Below are positions 44,310-53,287 of a stretch of 64,000 nucleotides of DNA, piece after piece. Every line of letters starts with the position of its first letter. The first letter of the stretch is position 1. The stretch lies in contig JACKDF010000002.1 in NCBI GenBank assembly GCA_020633655.1, forward strand, positions 1-64,000, given 5' to 3'. The notes below the pieces were generated by a model. That model searched no databases. It was given only the letters and a program-made list of their open reading frames with translations, and had not been told where the DNA came from. The DNA comes from Deferribacteres bacterium. Its GTDB lineage: Bacteria > Zhuqueibacterota > Zhuqueibacteria > Zhuqueibacterales > Geothermadaptataceae. Both the position numbers and the translations under genes were made by a program.

Positions 44310-46172
44310 GTGAAAATAAATTTAAAAATTGTCGTATTCTTTGCCGTTGCTGTTAGCCGTGTTTTTGGACAAACTTATATCAATGAATCCCGGATTCTCT
44401 CCAGCAAAACAACAATCCTCATCGAGGATGAAGATAAAATTACTGTGCAGGAAAAAAGCCGAATAGTCATCGCTGAGGAGGATAAAAAAGATTACGCCGG
44501 GGATCAATTCACCGAATCAAAATTTGCACGTCTGAAGAAAATGGATGCTATGCTCATCGGTGTCGACGGCCAGAAAATTAAGAGCCTTGATGAGGACGAT
44601 ATTCAGGAGAGCAGTATTTCCTATTATTCAATTTACAATGAACACAAAACCAAATTCTATTCGCTGGCCCATCCGCAATTGCCTTATATCGTGGAAAAAT
44701 ACAAAGAGTACGAGTTGAAATCTCTGTTTTTCCTACCCCATTGGGATCCACAATGGGGTGGTGTAAACGTCGAAAATGCCTCGCTGGAAATCATCGTTGA
44801 AAAGCCGGTAAAATTTAAACATGTCAATATTGGTGGAGTTGATGGCCCGCAGATTTCGGTGGACGACTCAGGTAATAAACACTATATCTGGCAAGTGAAA
44901 AATGTTGCTGCCTATAAAACAGAATACCGGCGTGCACCAGAAGCCATGTTTCAAGTCGGTGTGAAGCTTTTCGCGGAAGAATTCTCACTGGACGGCTACC
45001 ACGGCTCAAGCGCCAGTTGGGAAAAATTTGGTAACTGGTATGCCGATCTGGTCGGAACACGCTCGCAGTTCCCTGTTGCCATAGATGAATTCAGGAAATA
45101 TCTGTCCCTACCGGTACGCGAACGGATTCAATGCATTTATCGATATTTGCAGGAAAAAACGCGATATGTGCAAATTTACATGGGAATTGATGGTTGGCAA
45201 CCACACCCTGTGGTGGATATTCATAAAAATCAGTATGGTGATTGCAAGGATTTATCCATTTACATGATTGCTATGCTGGAGCAGGCTGGCGTAAAAGCCT
45301 ATCCTGCGCTTGCTCTGCCGCGTTCTTATGGCTGGGTGGATGAGCGCTATCCGGGAAACCAGTTTAACCATTGTATCGCGGTTGTCCCTCTTCCTGAGGA
45401 TACTTTATGGCTTGAATGCACTTCTGATGTGGCTGCTTATAATGATGCGACAGCCAGCCTTGAAGGTGTAAATCTCCTGTTTGTAAAAAAAGGAGAAAGT
45501 CGGTTAATTCGCACCCCATTGAGTTCAGCTGATGCCAATAAATCTGTATTCAAGGCAGATGTGAAACTCACTGCAGGCCGTAAAGCCGAGCTGCATGGAA
45601 AGGCGCTTTTTTACGGGAATCGCGCGGCTTTTGTCCGGGGAGCCTTATGGACACTTGAACCGGATAAGCAAAAAAAATGGCTGGCGAGTATTTTTGCGGA
45701 GAATGCCGGGGATGTAAAAATTACAACTCTGAACATCATTAATAGGAAAGAAACTGATGCGCCATTGGAGCTCGAATTTAATGTCCTCATGAATTATTTT
45801 GCAAGAAAAGCTGGACAGCGCTTGATTTTTACACCACGGTTGTTTCACACTGTAGCCTATGATGGTGAGGCGCCGGAAAACCGAACAATGCCGCTTCTTA
45901 ACAGTGGTCGTTTTATGGATTTGGACACAATTTCATTTTCCATCCCTTTCGGTTTTGAACCGAAGCAACAGAGCGATACCGATTCACTTATTTCCCCATT
46001 TGGTTCTTTTCGGTGCAGCAAGACATCTTCTCCCGAAAAGATCACCTGGACAAGCAGCTTTCGATTAAATGCCCGTGAAGTTCCCCTGGAAGTCTACCCC
46101 GAATATCACAATTTTATGAATGATGCGCAAAAAATGAGCGAAGCCAAACTGGTGTTGATGAAAATACGGTAG
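44310..46172 (+). CDS. DUF3857/transglutaminase-like protein, triad Cys and His present
   Basis: 620 residues from a GTG start with GGAAA upstream. Signal peptide ends near VFGQ. DUF3857 domain about 40-240. The transglutaminase-like core has YGDCKDLSIYMIAMLEQAG (Cys312), NQFNHCIAVVP (His354) and LWLECTS, where Glu369 takes the place of the usual Asp. It could cut or cross-link peptide bonds in the envelope; substrates of this family are unknown. Tandem with the degenerate copy at 42311, probably in one transcript, suggesting an active/inactive pair. No terminator is seen after the stop. Confidence 0.83.
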   Translation: MKINLKIVVFFAVAVSRVFGQTYINESRILSSKTTILIEDEDKITVQEKSRIVIAEEDKKDYAGDQFTESKFARLKKMDAMLIGVDGQKIKSLDEDDIQESSISYYSIYNEHKTKFYSLAHPQLPYIVEKYKEYELKSLFFLPHWDPQWGGVNVENASLEIIVEKPVKFKHVNIGGVDGPQISVDDSGNKHYIWQVKNVAAYKTEYRRAPEAMFQVGVKLFAEEFSLDGYHGSSASWEKFGNWYADLVGTRSQFPVAIDEFRKYLSLPVRERIQCIYRYLQEKTRYVQIYMGIDGWQPHPVVDIHKNQYGDCKDLSIYMIAMLEQAGVKAYPALALPRSYGWVDERYPGNQFNHCIAVVPLPEDTLWLECTSDVAAYNDATASLEGVNLLFVKKGESRLIRTPLSSADANKSVFKADVKLTAGRKAELHGKALFYGNRAAFVRGALWTLEPDKQKKWLASIFAENAGDVKITTLNIINRKETDAPLELEFNVLMNYFARKAGQRLIFTPRLFHTVAYDGEAPENRTMPLLNSGRFMDLDTISFSIPFGFEPKQQSDTDSLISPFGSFRCSKTSSPEKITWTSSFRLNAREVPLEVYPEYHNFMNDAQKMSEAKLVLMKIR

Positions 46173-46342
46173 TACTTTATTTTTAAATGTTTAGGAAATG
46201 GATCAAATTATCGATGAAGGTTGTGGGAACGTAGACCACGGAGAATGGCGAGTTCTGTATTTACGAAGGATGGACGTTTTTAATTTATTGACGATTTACG
46301 GACATCTCTTTTAGCATAGTTTCCCTTTCATTATACTCCTGA

Positions 46343-46369
46343 GACAGAGATACCAGCAGTATCTCTGTC
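46343..46369 (-). terminator. Hairpin after menB, terminator candidate
   Basis: GACAGAGATAC/GTATCTCTGTC, an 11-bp perfect stem with a 5-base loop, starts 13 bases after the menB stop (minus strand). No T-run follows on that strand, so it may be an mRNA 3'-end stabiliser or a weak terminator. Confidence 0.5.
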
Positions 46370-46381
46370 ATAATCATTTCC

Positions 46382-47203
46382 TCACGGCCGTTTTGGAAAC
46401 TTGCCGAAATTTGGCTTGCGCTTTTCGTTGAACGCATTACGTCCTTCCTGTCCTTCTTCGGTCATATAAAACAAGAGAGTTGCATTGCCCGCAAGCTCCT
46501 GCAAACCTGCCTGGCCGTCGCAATCCGCGTTCAGCGCTGATTTCAGACAGCGTATGGCGAGGGGTGAATTGGCTAATATTTCCCGGCACCATTGCACGGT
46601 TTCTTCCTCGAGTTTTTCATAGGGGACAACCGTGTTGACCAATCCCATTTCCAATGCTTGTTGCGCATTGTACTGCCGGCAGAGATACCATATTTCCCGT
46701 GCTTTTTTCTGGCCGACGATGCGTGCCATGTAACTTGCCCCCCAGCCGCCATCAAAGGAACCGACTTTGGGACCTGTCTGTTGGAATATTGCGTTGTCTG
46801 CAGCAATGGTTAAATCGCACATCATGTGCAGTACGTGGCCGCCGCCGACAGCATAGCCGGCAACCATGGCGATCACCGGTTTCGGGCAGGTTCGGATATC
46901 ACGCTGAAAATCGAGGACGTTTAGACGGTGCACACCCTGGTTGTCCACATAACCGGCGTCACCACGGATGCTTTGATCGCCCCCGGAACAGAATGCTTTT
47001 TCGCCCTCACCTGTGAGAATGATGACACCGATTTCTGCATCATCCCTGGCATTATCGAGGGCGTTGATCATTTCCTTGACTGTCAGGGGGCGAAATGCGT
47101 TGCGTACACGCGGCCGGTTAATGGTGATTTTTGCGATACCCTCGGCTTTGTGATACTTTATATCCGTGTATTCTCCGGCTGTTTTCCATTCAATAGAACT
47201 CAT
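46382..47203 (-). CDS. menB: 1,4-dihydroxy-2-naphthoyl-CoA synthase
   Basis: Closes the naphthoquinone ring: o-succinylbenzoyl-CoA to dihydroxynaphthoyl-CoA, in menaquinone synthesis. Crotonase fold, 273 residues. The MenB-specific segments are clear: FCSGGDQSIRGDAGYVD (about 71-87), GYAVGGGHVLHMMCDLTIAADN, QTGPKVGSFDGGWGASYMAR and WYLCRQYNAQQALEMGLVN. Ribosome site CGGAGGAAATCT lies inside menH, whose stop overlaps the ATG by 4 bases. It is the last gene of the F-D-H-B run; menC and menE are not adjacent. Confidence 0.97.
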   Translation of the reverse strand: MSSIEWKTAGEYTDIKYHKAEGIAKITINRPRVRNAFRPLTVKEMINALDNARDDAEIGVIILTGEGEKAFCSGGDQSIRGDAGYVDNQGVHRLNVLDFQRDIRTCPKPVIAMVAGYAVGGGHVLHMMCDLTIAADNAIFQQTGPKVGSFDGGWGASYMARIVGQKKAREIWYLCRQYNAQQALEMGLVNTVVPYEKLEEETVQWCREILANSPLAIRCLKSALNADCDGQAGLQELAGNATLLFYMTEEGQEGRNAFNEKRKPNFGKFPKRP

Positions 47204-48099
47204 AGATTTCCTCCGTCAGTGAAAAAATTCTGAATAATTTCTGTATAAATTTTTGATTTTTCAAAATGAACATTATGCCCGCATTGCTGAATAATTTTAT
47301 GCTGACTATTCGGGATTTGCGATTGCACCAAGGCGTTCAATCGGCAAAATTTATCGTCCCGGGCACCTGTTATCAAAAGGACTGGATTTGTGATATTTCG
47401 TAATTTGGGCCACAGATTTGGCATGTTGCCGGTTCCCATCCTTGCCAGACTCATTGCCAATTTTTCTGGTGAATTATCTTTTCGGTGTGCTTTCAATTTT
47501 TCGAGATCTGAATGGGATTTTAAAGTGGCAAACAAAGGCAAGTCGTACCAAAATTCCAGAAAAGCTTCCATGCCCATTGAGATTAATTTGTCGGCTAATT
47601 TTGCGTCATGCAGGCGTCTTTCCTTTTGCTCGCTCTCGCTCTGCAGCCCGGGAGAAGCGGATTCGAGCACAATTTTACGGAGTCGATCGGGAAAATGCCC
47701 TGTCAGATAAAAGCCCAGCCGGCCACCCATGGAATAACCAACCAAGTTCGTTTTGTCAATTTGCAATTTATCTAAAAGCTCGATCACCAAAGCAGCGCAT
47801 TCTCGCATGCTGTAGTTTTGTTTTGCCACATTGAGGCTTTGTCCATGTCCTGGCAGATCGATGAGCAGGCAGCAAAAATCCTCAGAAAGCGCTTGCGCAA
47901 TTGCCAGCCAGTCAAGCGCTGAGCCCATAAATCCATGCAAAAAGAGAATAGTAGGTTTTTGGAAATTCCCGATTAAAAAATAGGCGAGACCCGATGGGGA
48001 AAATTGATTTTTTATGTGTTGTGTGCTTCCCGAAAATGCGGAATGTGGGATGTCGGCGTCGACTGCTGAGGATTTGTTATTTTTCAGTTTTTCAACCAT
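47200..48099 (-). CDS. menH: Alpha/beta hydrolase, MenH (SHCHC synthase)
   Basis: Pyruvate elimination giving 2-succinyl-6-hydroxy-2,4-cyclohexadiene-1-carboxylate. 299 residues; residues about 35-299 form the hydrolase fold. TILFLHGFMGSALDWLAIA (oxyanion loop), VGYSMGGRLGFYL (nucleophile Ser), GARDDKFCRLN (Asp) and CGHNVHFEK (His) give the triad. The first ~35 residues are an extra, low-complexity lead that may not all be translated; a later start is possible, but the ATG overlapping the menD stop by 8 bases fits the operon's coupling style. Assignment as MenH rests on position between menD and menB and on the motifs. Confidence 0.9.
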   Translation of the reverse strand: MVEKLKNNKSSAVDADIPHSAFSGSTQHIKNQFSPSGLAYFLIGNFQKPTILFLHGFMGSALDWLAIAQALSEDFCCLLIDLPGHGQSLNVAKQNYSMRECAALVIELLDKLQIDKTNLVGYSMGGRLGFYLTGHFPDRLRKIVLESASPGLQSESEQKERRLHDAKLADKLISMGMEAFLEFWYDLPLFATLKSHSDLEKLKAHRKDNSPEKLAMSLARMGTGNMPNLWPKLRNITNPVLLITGARDDKFCRLNALVQSQIPNSQHKIIQQCGHNVHFEKSKIYTEIIQNFFTDGGNL

Positions 48100-49843
48100 C
48101 GAGAAGCGCTATAATTTCTTTCTGTATTTGCTGGTGAATATTCCAGTTTTCTTTTCGATCGGTGAATATTTCTATGAGCGTTGATCTACCTGATTCAACA
48201 GCGTGCTGAAATATTGTTAAAAACTCATTTGCACTCGTCGGAGCGAAGTATTGCAATGAAAACATCGCTGCCGCCTGCTGAAAATTAAGTTCATGGGGCG
48301 TACCGAAATAAGTTTCAAAATGCGATGTTTGCAGTGCGACCGGAAGAAAATGAAAAATTCCTCCGCCGTGGTTATTAAGAAGAATAACGATCATTGGATA
48401 CTCGGAATGCGACACAAGGTGCAGTGAATTGAGATCATGAAGAATGGTTAGATCACCCAATAACACCGTTACCGGTTTCTGCAATCCTGCTGCAAAACCA
48501 GCGGCAGTTGCGAGGTTACCATCGATGCCACTGGCGCCTCGATTGGCCGTAATTTGCAATTTATTTTTTGTCAGTCCGGCAAACATATCCACATCACGAA
48601 TGGGCATGCTGTTACCAAGAAAAATACCGCTTTCCTGTGCGGCTATTTGTGATAATTTGTGGGCAATGAAAGGTTCTGTCAGTTCTTCATTTTTCTTAAA
48701 AACATCGGCGATATGGTTCTTTAGTAGCGCATGAGCCTGATTGAGTTCGGCCTGCGGTTGTGAAAAGATGAGATGTCCCGCCAGCGCCTGACAAAAAGCG
48801 GTGATCGGCATGTCGAACCGGTGTGTTACTTTGTGCGATTCATCGCGGCGAAAGGGATGGTCCACAACGACGATATAATTTTCCAATTCCGATTGAGAAA
48901 TAAACTGCTGCACACGTTTTGAAACAATGCGATCACCAAGTTGAATGATGGTATCCGGCTGAAATGTTTTTCGACATTTTTGTGAAAGCAACAATTGGTC
49001 AAAATATGGCAGAAAGGGTTCTGATAATTCGCCAACCCGCACACTGGACTGTATATCGAGTGCGACAGGCCAGTTCAATTCCCTGCAAAATTCCAGTGCA
49101 GCCTGCCGGTCGGGTTCTTTTCGTATCTGGCCAAGAATTACAAGGCCGGAAATGGATGAATTGATTGCTGTTGCAGCAGATTTCGCCGCATCCTCGCCCA
49201 TCGATTTTTGTGCAGCAGTATATTGTGTAAATGGTGAGCTGTTTTTGAGCCAGTGTGCAAGTCCGGAAAGGCTGGCTCCATGTCCGGGTTCATTTGCTGA
49301 TGGCGCGAGGGGCTCACGAAACATGCAATTGATGTGCACTGGTCCAGCAGGTGAACGCTGTGCCTGGAAAATTGCCTGATCGATGGTTGTAAGCACAAAT
49401 TCAGGTGCGATCTCTGTTGTGGGGCAGGGGAGATCGCACTGCCAACGAGTGTAAGTTCCATAGATATGCGGTTGATAAATAGTTTGGTTGGCGCCGGAAT
49501 CCCGTAATTCAGGCGGGCGGTCTGAAGTCAGAATGATTAGCGGCAGATTCTCCACGCTTGCCTCAACAATCGCAGGCAGGTAATTAGCTGCAGCTGTCCC
49601 CGATGTGCAAATGAGAACTGCAGGTTGTCCTGTCGCCCTGGCATACCCGACTGCGAAGTATCCCGCAGCCCGTTCATCGTAAAAAATTTGTGTTTTGGCC
49701 CAGTGATTTTCTGCTGCTGCCAGGGTGAGCGGGGTAGAGCGGGAGCCGGGGGAGATACAGAATTGGTCTATACCACTGCGCACCAATTCTTCGATGAGCA
49801 GGGTGCTCCAAAAGGCATTGAGCGTTGGCGATTGCTGAATCAT
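48092..49843 (-). CDS. menD: SEPHCHC synthase (2-oxoglutarate decarboxylase/isochorismate condensing)
   Basis: ThDP-dependent enzyme joining isochorismate and 2-oxoglutarate, the first committed menaquinone step. Started at MIQQSPTLNAFW (583 residues), since this ATG overlaps the menF stop as ATGA. MenD motifs: FCISPGSRSTPLTLAA (about 26-41, substrate/ThDP), YFDERAAGYFAVGYA-like DERAAGYFAVGYARATG, GNSMPIRDVDMF, ANRGASGIDGNLATAAGFA and LLGDLTILHDLNSL (ThDP-Mg GDL...HD). It sits between menF and menH with short overlaps. Confidence 0.96.
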   Translation of the reverse strand: MIQQSPTLNAFWSTLLIEELVRSGIDQFCISPGSRSTPLTLAAAENHWAKTQIFYDERAAGYFAVGYARATGQPAVLICTSGTAAANYLPAIVEASVENLPLIILTSDRPPELRDSGANQTIYQPHIYGTYTRWQCDLPCPTTEIAPEFVLTTIDQAIFQAQRSPAGPVHINCMFREPLAPSANEPGHGASLSGLAHWLKNSSPFTQYTAAQKSMGEDAAKSAATAINSSISGLVILGQIRKEPDRQAALEFCRELNWPVALDIQSSVRVGELSEPFLPYFDQLLLSQKCRKTFQPDTIIQLGDRIVSKRVQQFISQSELENYIVVVDHPFRRDESHKVTHRFDMPITAFCQALAGHLIFSQPQAELNQAHALLKNHIADVFKKNEELTEPFIAHKLSQIAAQESGIFLGNSMPIRDVDMFAGLTKNKLQITANRGASGIDGNLATAAGFAAGLQKPVTVLLGDLTILHDLNSLHLVSHSEYPMIVILLNNHGGGIFHFLPVALQTSHFETYFGTPHELNFQQAAAMFSLQYFAPTSANEFLTIFQHAVESGRSTLIEIFTDRKENWNIHQQIQKEIIALLDG

Positions 49844-51255
49844 CGGGAGGTTATGGCTTTCATGAAATTGGCGATTTTGTTTTCGATTTCCTCCCATTCT
49901 GCGGCGGCCTCGGAGCCTTCTACGATCCCTGCTCCGGAAAACAGGGATAGGGTATTTCCTTTGACCAATCCCGAGCGAATGGCCACGACGAATTCGGCCA
50001 CGTCACGACTGATATAACCAACAGGTGCCGCGTACCAACCCCGGTCGAAATGCTCTAATTGTCGAATAGCGGCGATTGCTTTTGCTTTGGGGATGCCGCC
50101 AACCGCGGGGGTTGGGTGCATCAGTTTTATGATATGCGCATCATTAATATCAGGAGCTAATACGCCCTGCAACCGACAGAGCAGGTGTTGCACTTGCGTC
50201 AGTTGCAACAACGAGAGTCGGTCATCGGTGTCAACATTCTCGCAGATTTCAAGCAAATTTTTTTGAATACTGTCCAAAACATAGCGGTGTTCGCGGATAT
50301 CTTTCTCGCAGTTGAGTAAATCTCGACCATATTTTTCGGCCTCTTCAGGTGTGGCTCCATAGGGCCTTGTGCCAGCGATGGCTTCACTTTTTATAAGTCT
50401 GCCTTTCCGCATATAAAGCAGCTCCGGTGATCCGCCGAGAAATGCCGAATTTTCTTCGAATTGAAATAGGAAGTAGAACAGTTTACTATTATTTTTCCGA
50501 AGTGTGCTAATCAATTCAACAGGATCGATGCTCGTTTTAAAATCAAAAACGGATTTTCTGGCAAGGACAACTTTATCAAGTGAACTCTTTTTAAAAGCAT
50601 GCAATGCCGAGGAGATATTTTTTGCCCAGGCTTCCTCATGCGGAATGTCGGTCCGCTTCATAAATTCCGGACTGAAGGCATCCTTTCCATTACTGGACTG
50701 GATGTGCTGCGCATCGTTTTGAAAAAGATTATTCAGAATTTGTTTTGCTTTTTCAGCGTTGTTGAAGTTGCAGATGAGAAATGTTTCCTCAGTGTTCCGA
50801 TGAATCTCTATAGCCGGAATGATGAACCGGTAAGCACCAAAACTCTGCCAGGTGGCATCGTTTTCAAAGCATTCGTAGAAACGCAATCCCCCATAAAAAC
50901 GCAGGTCCGGGCAATTTTGTGAAAGTATGTTCTGCATCCGCTGAAAAAGTGATACATAGTCGACATCGATTTCGGCTGAAAGCTTATAGATAGAACCAAT
51001 ACCTGCCATTTCAAAATCGGTGTCCCGGTCAGCCCAATAAAGTTTTGTCTGCTCGTTCTGGTTGCGTAACCAGGCCAATAGATTGACATTTTTTATCCAG
51101 ATTTTTATGCGATGAAAGGCAAGGGGTGAGGTTTTGGGGGAAAGTTTGTCGATTTGATTCTGTACGATGAACGCTGCTTCCTGAAGTGTCAGCGGTTCCT
51201 GGAGATTTACCTCTGTTGTGCAGTCCTGATGTGTCGGCATGTTAGCTTTGTGCAT
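49840..51255 (-). CDS. menF: Isochorismate synthase (menaquinone pathway)
   Basis: Chorismate to isochorismate. About 471 residues if begun at the ATG of MHKANMPTHQ; a TTG four codons upstream and an ATG five codons downstream are alternatives, none with a good ribosome site. The chorismate-binding C-domain (about 210-470) has KVVLARKSVFDF, LFYFLFQFEENSAFLGGSPELL, SEAIAGTRPYG, HPTPAVGGIPKAKAI, FDRGWYAAPVGYISRD and SLFSGAGIVEGSEAAAEWEEIENK, all hallmarks of MenF/EntC. First gene of the men cluster; its promoter should lie in 51256-51500. Confidence 0.95.
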   Translation of the reverse strand: MHKANMPTHQDCTTEVNLQEPLTLQEAAFIVQNQIDKLSPKTSPLAFHRIKIWIKNVNLLAWLRNQNEQTKLYWADRDTDFEMAGIGSIYKLSAEIDVDYVSLFQRMQNILSQNCPDLRFYGGLRFYECFENDATWQSFGAYRFIIPAIEIHRNTEETFLICNFNNAEKAKQILNNLFQNDAQHIQSSNGKDAFSPEFMKRTDIPHEEAWAKNISSALHAFKKSSLDKVVLARKSVFDFKTSIDPVELISTLRKNNSKLFYFLFQFEENSAFLGGSPELLYMRKGRLIKSEAIAGTRPYGATPEEAEKYGRDLLNCEKDIREHRYVLDSIQKNLLEICENVDTDDRLSLLQLTQVQHLLCRLQGVLAPDINDAHIIKLMHPTPAVGGIPKAKAIAAIRQLEHFDRGWYAAPVGYISRDVAEFVVAIRSGLVKGNTLSLFSGAGIVEGSEAAAEWEEIENKIANFMKAITSR

Positions 51256-51642
51256 TTGATTGTTCAAAATCGTATTCAGGATTTTTCGGATTACCGTTTG
51301 TCTGTTATTTTAAGGTACATTTTCGTGAAATTACATGTTTTAGAAAAAATGAAATTACGTATTTCCAAATGAAAAAGCAACAAAGGCTTTGCAACTTAAT
51401 TTGAATGCAGTGTGAAGAATGGGACGTTATTTTCAAGAGAAAAATGTGGGGAACAGTGAGCTCTCTGAAAAAAATGCTTTAATCAGCTTTCGTCATTCAA
51501 TGTTCAAAGTGAACGATGGGCAGTAGCTATCCCCTGCCTGTCTCATCATGAGGTTTATGAATAAAGCAGGTTAAAAAACAAAAACTCCTGCTTGAAATAG
51601 CAGGAGTTTCTTTCAGGAATAAATCGGGATTAAAAACAGTAA
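51256..51642. other. Intergenic region between the men cluster and the STAS gene
   Basis: 387 bases. It must contain the men promoter on the minus strand, but no consensus pair was identified. A short dispersed motif lies at 51552-51573, and a strong terminator at 51582-51609 closes the STAS transcript. A 35-codon frame at 51419-51526 was judged too weak to call. Confidence 0.5.
51582..51609 (-). terminator. Rho-independent terminator after the STAS gene
   Basis: AAACTCCTGCT and AGCAGGAGTTT form a perfect 11-bp stem with a 6-base loop. On the minus strand the stem is followed by TTTTTGTTTTTT. It lies 33 bases after the stop of the STAS gene. Confidence 0.88.
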
Positions 51643-51975
51643 TCAGGCACTCAGATTTGACAGAGCAATGTTTGTATTGGGGAAGATACGAAAAATATTG
51701 TCCATCTTTGTGAGTTTTAAAAAATCGTTGACGCGACCGTTGGGACAGCAGATAGAAACTTCACCTTCCCCATCCATAGCGTGTAAAGCATCGATGATAA
51801 AACTCAATCCACGTGTATCGATATAGAGAATTTCCGATAAATCGATGAGAATTTTATCGATACCCGAGGTAATAATCGATTGTATATTTTTGAAAAAATA
51901 CGAGCTATTTGTAACGTCCAACCGGCGTGTATTCGGTTTCAGGACGGTTATATTATCCGTTTTGCGAACAGTCAT
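51643..51975 (-). CDS. STAS-domain anti-sigma-factor antagonist-like protein
   Basis: 110 residues, a single STAS domain. The signature segment ILIDLSEILYIDTRGLSFIIDAL (43-65) holds the phosphorylation loop, where D-S-S-G of SpoIIAA is D53-T54-R55-G56; a Thr takes the phospho-acceptor place. Such proteins bind anti-sigma kinases in partner-switching. No kinase or phosphatase gene is adjacent. The ECF sigma cluster lies 260 bases away, divergent, but its anti-sigma protein is of a membrane type unrelated to STAS control. Ribosome site GGAGAGAAAGGA. Ends at a strong terminator, so it is a single-gene transcript. Confidence 0.88.
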   Translation of the reverse strand: MTVRKTDNITVLKPNTRRLDVTNSSYFFKNIQSIITSGIDKILIDLSEILYIDTRGLSFIIDALHAMDGEGEVSICCPNGRVNDFLKLTKMDNIFRIFPNTNIALSNLSA

Positions 51976-52021
51976 TTATTTATCCTTTCTCTCCTACCGG
52001 AAATGTCATATATAAAAATAA

Positions 52022-52037
52022 ACGTTTGTGGAAACGT
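52022..52037. promoter_or_regulatory. Palindrome between divergent STAS and sigma-factor genes
   Basis: ACGTTT-GTGG-AAACGT, a perfect 6+6 inverted repeat with a 4-base centre, 47 bases upstream of the STAS start and in the 260-base divergent gap. It could be an operator for a dimeric repressor, or part of a stem. No consensus promoter was pinned down next to it. Confidence 0.4.
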
Positions 52038-52235
52038 AATTAGGCAATGAATTGTTCCAGGTTGTTGGATTTTATTGTATATTTTGCGTGGTGAGGGTAC
52101 AGCCGTTGTGTTAAAAAAATCGAAAGGAAAAATAAAACACATTTAACGTTTTCGCAACAAAAAAATATGATGAATTCCTTTTATCCGGTGTAAAACGGAG
52201 TATTGAAAACAATAGAACAGGAAAATTTCTGAACA

Positions 52236-52823
52236 TTGAAACTGGCAAAACATGAAAATATCGATGATTTCAGGCTCGTCCAGCAAGCCTGTACTGGAAA
52301 CGAAGCCGCATTTAATCAGCTTATGGACAAGTACATGCCTCTGTGTTACCGGTTTGCCAGGAAGTATGGGCATAGTCCAGAGGACAGTGCGGATGCTATT
52401 CAAGAGACGTTTTTAGCAGCATATAAAGCCCTGGATAAATTTGATCCGAATTACAAATTTTCCACGTGGATTATCACAATTCTACTCAACCGGCTGTCGA
52501 ACAAGCGGCGTGCATTGCGGCGTGCGAGACGTTATTTCTTTCATGATGAAAACCTAACGCCCGATGAAAATATGCGCGCAAAAATGAGTGTCCCGACTCC
52601 GCAAGAGGACGTGGAAAATGCGGAGTTACAGAGGAAGCTCGAACGTGCTATCCAAAAATTGCCGCACCGTTTGCGATCCGTTTTTATTTTGTTTGAAATT
52701 GAGCATGTAAAAATAAAAGAAATTGCTGAAATGCTGGATATTCCGGAAGGTACGGTCATGTCGCGGCTGCACAATGCGCGACAGCAATTGCGTTCGCATT
52801 TGCAGGAATATTTCAACAGTTGA
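52236..52823 (+). CDS. ECF RNA polymerase sigma factor
   Basis: 195 residues from a TTG start (AGGAAAA twelve bases before); no in-frame ATG lies upstream of the conserved part. Region 2: NQLMDKYMPLCYRFARKYGHSPEDSADAIQETFLAAYKAL, with the FSTWIITILLNRLSNKRRA 2.4-like end (split here over residues 26-97). Region 4: LPHRLRSVFILFEIEHVKIKEIAEMLDIPEGTVMSRLHNARQQL (about 143-187) with a clear helix-turn-helix. RpoE-like group. The anti-sigma-like and RseB-like genes follow directly, so it probably answers envelope signals. It may drive this operon and the RND genes behind it. Confidence 0.94.
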   Translation: MKLAKHENIDDFRLVQQACTGNEAAFNQLMDKYMPLCYRFARKYGHSPEDSADAIQETFLAAYKALDKFDPNYKFSTWIITILLNRLSNKRRALRRARRYFFHDENLTPDENMRAKMSVPTPQEDVENAELQRKLERAIQKLPHRLRSVFILFEIEHVKIKEIAEMLDIPEGTVMSRLHNARQQLRSHLQEYFNS

Positions 52824-52840
52824 TGCCAGAGGAAAACGCT

Positions 52841-53287
52841 ATGAATTTACAATCATTTGAAATGGAAGTGCATGCTCTTCTCGATGGAAGACGGCTTGAG
52901 CTTACCCCGGAAGCGCAGAAATTTATGCAGCAAAATTCTGAAGCTGGCACCTTGTATTCTCAGCTCACTGCGATTCAATCGGCAGCAGGTCATTTGCCCG
53001 AGCATGAATTGGTTGCCGTGGATTTGCTGGCTCTTAAAAGGAAGGTGCTAAAACGAACCGGTTCAGCTCAGAATTCACTATATACCATACTTGAGCGCGT
53101 TCATAATATGCATCGGGCACGCGTCTTCTCTGTAGCGAGTATGTGTGCTGTTGCTGTACTGTTGCTGGTTTGGTTTTGGCCGGCAAATCCCTCGAACTCA
53201 CTTGAGCAGGATTACGAATTTTATCTCCAGGAACATCAGATGGGTTCCACGGTGATGTTGGTTGCTGAATATGGTGGAAATGATTGA
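52841..53287 (+). CDS. Single-pass anti-sigma factor-like protein
   Basis: 148 residues from the ATG with GAGGAAAACGCT upstream; an ATG overlapping the sigma stop is the alternative. Residues 1-85 are a cytosolic helical part with an RseA-like opening (FEMEVHALLDGRRLELTP). One membrane helix lies near 98-116 (ARVFSVASMCAVAVLLLVWF), and about 30 residues follow outside. The order after a sigma gene and before an RseB-like gene is that of rpoE-rseA-rseB. There is no zinc-binding H-x3-C-x2-C motif, as in RseA. The family call rests on layout more than on sequence. Confidence 0.72.
   Translation: MNLQSFEMEVHALLDGRRLELTPEAQKFMQQNSEAGTLYSQLTAIQSAAGHLPEHELVAVDLLALKRKVLKRTGSAQNSLYTILERVHNMHRARVFSVASMCAVAVLLLVWFWPANPSNSLEQDYEFYLQEHQMGSTVMLVAEYGGND

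Noticed and set aside
46198..46314. 38-codon frame between the transglutaminase-like gene and menB
   Set aside because: The AGGAA directly touches the ATG with no spacing, and the sequence looks random.
51419..51526. 35-codon frame in the men/STAS gap
   Set aside because: Weak ribosome site and no conserved pattern; cannot be told from chance.
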